From positions 1 through 14,352 of the forward strand of contig CABUDS010000043.1 of NCBI GenBank assembly GCA_902490405.1: DNA of 14,352 bases. The letters run 5' to 3'. The stretch is from an uncultured Collinsella sp. (GTDB lineage: Bacteria; Actinomycetota; Coriobacteriia; Coriobacteriales; Coriobacteriaceae). A program made the position numbers and the translations under genes. Shown here in pieces: positions 12,684 through 14,352 of the stretch; the first letter of the stretch is position 1; the number at the start of each line of letters is the position of its first letter. The notes beneath the pieces are model-generated. The model ran no database searches. It saw only the letters and a program-made list of their open reading frames with translations, and was not told where the DNA came from.

Positions 12684-12846
12684 GGCGTTGTTACCGCAAT
12701 GCCCTAAAGAGGAACCCGAGGGTTCCCACCTTTTGGCGCCAATGAGCAGCTGACTGGTCATACAACTTAGATTCACTTCCTCAAATCGAGGATGTCTATG
12801 TGTACGACCTGGTTGCTGAGAAGCGCCGGGTTATTTTTTTATGAAT
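12684..12846 (+). ncRNA. structured leader RNA of the infC-rpmI-rplT operon
   Basis: About 160 untranslated bases precede infC. A nested hairpin spans 12701-12737, with outer GCC/GGC and AAAG/CTTT pairings and inner GGAACC-CGAG-GGTTCC at 12711-12726. TCCTC-AAATC-GAGGA follows at 12778-12792, then an intrinsic terminator at 12807-12840. In Firmicutes this operon is controlled by an L20-binding leader with a premature terminator. The architecture here is comparable, but I cannot claim sequence homology to that Rfam family. A free-standing small RNA such as a 6S-like RNA is the alternative. Confidence 0.6.
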
Positions 12847-12854
12847 GGAGGTAG
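12798..12854 (+). CDS. possible 18-residue leader peptide of infC
   Basis: ATG 12798 has GAGG (12788-12791) 6 bases upstream and encodes MCTTWLLRSAGLFFYEWR before TAG at 12852-12854. The frame covers the whole terminator hairpin and its T-run and stops inside the infC ribosome-binding region. Ribosomes translating it would disrupt the terminator. The GAGG is itself held in the TCCTC/GAGGA stem. This is hypothetical and without homology. Confidence 0.3.
   Translation: MCTTWLLRSAGLFFYEWR
12807..12840 (+). terminator. intrinsic terminator within the infC leader (attenuator)
   Basis: ACCTGGT(T)GC (12807-12816) pairs with GCGCCGGGT (12823-12831): 9 bp with one bulged T and two G-T wobbles around a TGAGAA loop. 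Seven Ts follow at 12834-12840. It lies only 6 bases before the infC Shine-Dalgarno sequence, so it must be conditional if infC is expressed from upstream. Confidence 0.75.
12847..12851 (+). promoter_or_regulatory. infC ribosome-binding site deciding an ATA start
   Basis: GGAGG is 8 bases before ATA 12860. The only in-frame ATG (12845) overlaps the site and has no ribosome-binding site of its own. ACTTCC (12775-12780) can pair with GGAGGT here, giving a possible sequestering alternative fold. Confidence 0.7.
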
Positions 12855-12859
12855 GGAAA

Positions 12860-13414
12860 ATAGCTAAGTCTGATGACACCCGCATCAACGACGAGATCAC
12901 TGCATCTTCGTGCCGGTTGATTGGCGTCGATGGCTCTCAGCTCGGCCTGTTCGCCATCCGCGATGCCCAGCGCGTCGCCGACGATCAGGGTCTCGACCTG
13001 GTCGAGATCGCTCCCAACGCGGAGCCGCCGGTCTGCAAGGTCATGGACTACGGTAAGTTCAAGTACCAGCAGGCCATGAAGGCCAAGGCTGCTCGTAAGA
13101 ACCAGTCCAAGGTCGAGGTCAAGGAAATGAAGTTCCGACCCAAGATTGACGTTGGCGACTACGAGACCAAGAAGGGCCACGTTCTGCGTTTCCTCAAGAA
13201 GGGCGCACGCGTTAAGATCACCATCATGTTCCGCGGCCGTGAGATGGCTCACCCGGAGCAGGGCCTTAACGTTCTCGAGCGTCTCGCCGAGGATCTCAAG
13301 CCTTACGCTACGGTCGAGTCCAAGCCTAAGATGGAAGGCCGTAACATGCTTATGCTGCTCGCCCCGATTAAGGGCGCCTTCGATGAGGATAAAGCGGCAA
13401 GCGATACCAAGTAA
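12860..13414 (+). CDS. infC: translation initiation factor IF-3, probable AUA start
   Basis: From ATA 12860 the protein is 184 residues, close to the 180 of E. coli IF-3. It binds the 30S subunit, prevents premature 50S joining, and checks the initiator tRNA and start codon. Motifs: RINDEI (8-13), PPVCKVMDYGKFKY (56-69), KFRPKIDVGDYETK (91-104) and MFRGREMAHPEQG (123-135), covering both IF-3 domains and the lysine-rich linker. Starting at ATG 12845 would add MEVGK, which is encoded by the Shine-Dalgarno region, so ATA is favoured. IF-3 discriminates against AUU/AUA/AUC starts, and E. coli infC uses AUU for autoregulation. infC is followed at 32 bases by rpmI. Its leader carries an attenuator. 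Confidence 0.93.
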   Translation: MAKSDDTRINDEITASSCRLIGVDGSQLGLFAIRDAQRVADDQGLDLVEIAPNAEPPVCKVMDYGKFKYQQAMKAKAARKNQSKVEVKEMKFRPKIDVGDYETKKGHVLRFLKKGARVKITIMFRGREMAHPEQGLNVLERLAEDLKPYATVESKPKMEGRNMLMLLAPIKGAFDEDKAASDTK

Positions 13415-13446
13415 CTAGTGTTCTGTAACCGATTAAGGAGTATTTC

Positions 13447-13638
13447 ATGCCTAAGATGAAGTCCCACAGCGGCACCAAGAAGCGTTTCCGCAAGACTGGT
13501 ACCGGCAAGCTTATGCGCGCCAAGGCTTTCAAGAGCCACATCCTGAGCAAGAAGTCCACCAAGCGTAAGCGTGGCTTCCGTCAGGAGACCGAGATCGCCG
13601 CTGCCGACCGCAAGGTCATCAAGTCGCGTCTCGCCTAA
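13447..13638 (+). CDS. rpmI: 50S ribosomal protein bL35
   Basis: This is a 63-residue, very basic protein with the bL35 signature: MPKMKSHSGTKKRF at the start and SKKSTKRKRGFRQ (39-51 region) in the middle. It binds 23S rRNA in the large subunit. AAGGAG (13435-13440) lies 6 bases before the ATG. It sits between infC and rplT, as in most bacteria, with gaps of 32 and 46 bases and no terminator, so it is the second gene of the operon. Confidence 0.97.
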   Translation: MPKMKSHSGTKKRFRKTGTGKLMRAKAFKSHILSKKSTKRKRGFRQETEIAAADRKVIKSRLA

Positions 13639-13684
13639 GTTCGCGTTCCCGTTTTTCGTTTTACCGTCTAGGAGTTGATAGAAC

Positions 13685-14044
13685 ATGGCACGTATTAAGC
13701 GCGCTGTTGCCGCCAAGAAGAAGCGCCGTACCGTTATGCACCGTGCGAAGGGTTACTACGGTGCCGCTTCGCGTACTTACAAGCATGCTAAAGAGCAGGT
13801 CCAGCACTCCCTGCAGTATCAGTATCGTGATCGCCGCAACAAGAAGCGCGAGATCCGTTCTCTCTGGATTACCCGTATCAACGCTGCTGCTCGCCTGAAC
13901 GACATCTCTTACTCTCAGTTCATGCATGGCCTGAAGGTTGCCGGCATCGAGCTCGACCGCAAGGTCCTGGCTCAGATGGCTTACGAGGACATCGAGTCCT
14001 TCAACGAGCTGGCTACCATCGCCAAGAAGGCTCTCGAGGCCTAA
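13685..14044 (+). CDS. rplT: 50S ribosomal protein bL20
   Basis: This is a 119-residue basic protein with the full bL20 pattern: MARIKRAVAAKKKRR at the start, AKGYYGAASRTYKHAKEQ (21-38), QYRDRRNKKREIRSLWITRIN (45-65) and SYSQFMHGLKVAGIELDRKVLAQMA (75-99). It is an early assembly protein of the large subunit. In other bacteria it represses its own operon by binding the leader or an internal mRNA site, and the structured infC leader here is the natural candidate target. AGGAG (13670-13674) is 10 bases before the ATG. A strong terminator follows. Confidence 0.97.
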   Translation: MARIKRAVAAKKKRRTVMHRAKGYYGAASRTYKHAKEQVQHSLQYQYRDRRNKKREIRSLWITRINAAARLNDISYSQFMHGLKVAGIELDRKVLAQMAYEDIESFNELATIAKKALEA

Positions 14045-14065
14045 TAGATTCTCTTGAATCGCTAG

Positions 14066-14101
14066 GGGAGTGTCGCGTTGTGCGCGGCGCTCCCTCTTTT
14101 T
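14066..14101 (+). terminator. terminator of the infC-rpmI-rplT operon
   Basis: GGGAGTGTCGCG (14066-14077) pairs with CGCGGCGCTCCC (14083-14094) over 12 bp with two G-T wobbles around a TTGTG loop, followed by TCTTTTT. It begins 21 bases after the rplT stop. Confidence 0.9.
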
Positions 14102-14201
14102 ATCTGAAGCGCGGTTTACATTGCTAAAAGCGCGGGTAGATAGACACTTACAGGTGACCGATCTCTATATATTCCTAAACCAAAGGGTCATCATCTGATA
14201 C

Positions 14202-14243
14202 GTGCGGAAGATCCGCACCAGTCTTTCTATTAGCTATAGAAAG
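14202..14243. repeat. two small perfect hairpins in the unannotated 3' region
   Basis: GTGCGGA-AGA-TCCGCAC (14202-14218) and CTTTCTAT-TAGCT-ATAGAAAG (14223-14243) are both perfect and only 4 bases apart. The region 14103-14263 is AT-richer than its surroundings and shows no gene. TGACC (14154-14158) and GGTCA (14186-14190) could enclose a further arm. The arrangement suggests a structured leader for the following ORF, but I recognise no riboswitch class. Confidence 0.5.
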
Positions 14244-14263
14244 CGATATGTTGTGTAGGACTT

Positions 14264-14352
14264 GTGAAGAGTGGAATTGACGACCCACAGGGCTTCGCGG
14301 TCTGGCAATATATCTCCTTGCCGCGCGGCCCGGTCGGACCGGATCAGCCGCC
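14264..14352 (+). CDS. possible start of an unidentified gene (cut by window edge)
   Basis: GTG 14264 has AGGA about 4 bases upstream and opens a frame to the window end: MKSGIDDPQGFAVWQYIS, continuing with LPRGPVGPDQP. The composition looks protein-like and GC rises here. Only 29 codons are visible and no family is recognised. A second open frame from GTG 14271 covers the same bases, so the frame is uncertain. Confidence 0.35.
   Translation, partial: MKSGIDDPQGFAVWQYISLPRGPVGPDQP

Noticed and set aside
12691..12740. T-box riboswitch suggested by TTGTTACCGC and GGGTTCCCACC
   Set aside because: The conserved T-box core, specifier loop and order of elements are missing, and the downstream gene is infC.
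12252..12776. Minus-strand frame crossing tRNA-Leu and its repeat
   Set aside because: It is the well-known false protein produced by reading tRNA genes antisense, and it covers the tRNA, terminators and palindromes.
1..14352. A new defence or mobile system
   Set aside because: Every sizeable ORF falls in a known housekeeping or metabolic family. No nuclease-effector cassette, transposase, integrase or CRISPR-like regular repeat was seen.

Overview
The window is GC-rich bacterial chromosome of housekeeping character. Strong G/C bias at third codon positions, a tRNA-Leu with encoded CCA, the linked recJ-rsh-MBL hydrolase genes, and a RecJ fused to a RecQ-type helicase suggest an anaerobic actinobacterium of the class Coriobacteriia. 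Collinsella is my best guess, made from protein and layout resemblance only. I see no IS element, CRISPR array, phage gene or defence island. The interest lies mainly in non-coding structure.

Left part (1-2736). A long near-perfect hairpin precedes a CutC-family gene. A HIT/GalT-like nucleotidyltransferase follows, translationally coupled to cutC through a Shine-Dalgarno sequence that overlaps the cutC stop codon. A BASS-family sodium/solute symporter runs convergently on the minus strand.

Middle (2737-9443). A 223-base divergent region holds a perfect -10 box and several inverted repeats. It leads to a RecJ-RecQ fusion of about 1095 residues and, 15 bases later, to a bifunctional-type (p)ppGpp synthetase/hydrolase. 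A metallo-beta-lactamase-fold hydrolase follows behind its own hairpin-bearing leader. The order resembles the recJ-apt-relA-dtd-MBL cluster of Firmicutes and probably links DNA repair, the stringent response and metabolite detoxification by old synteny rather than by one pathway.

Right of that (9444-12286). A monocistronic class II fructose-bisphosphate aldolase is followed by a 92-base imperfect hairpin, whose 3' half is repeated about 97 bases downstream. A cytoplasmic transglutaminase-fold protein comes next, with a recognisable promoter just ahead of its likely start.

Far right (12287-14352). tRNA-Leu(CAA) and its terminator are followed by a second copy of the tRNA 3' end plus terminator, 184 bases downstream, with dense palindromes between the copies. 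The infC-rpmI-rplT operon then follows. Its leader contains a consensus DnaA box, nested hairpins, a possible 18-codon leader ORF and an intrinsic terminator directly ahead of the infC ribosome-binding site. infC itself appears to start at an AUA codon, which would fit IF3 autoregulation by start-codon discrimination. After the rplT terminator, two small perfect hairpins precede an unidentified ORF cut by the window edge.
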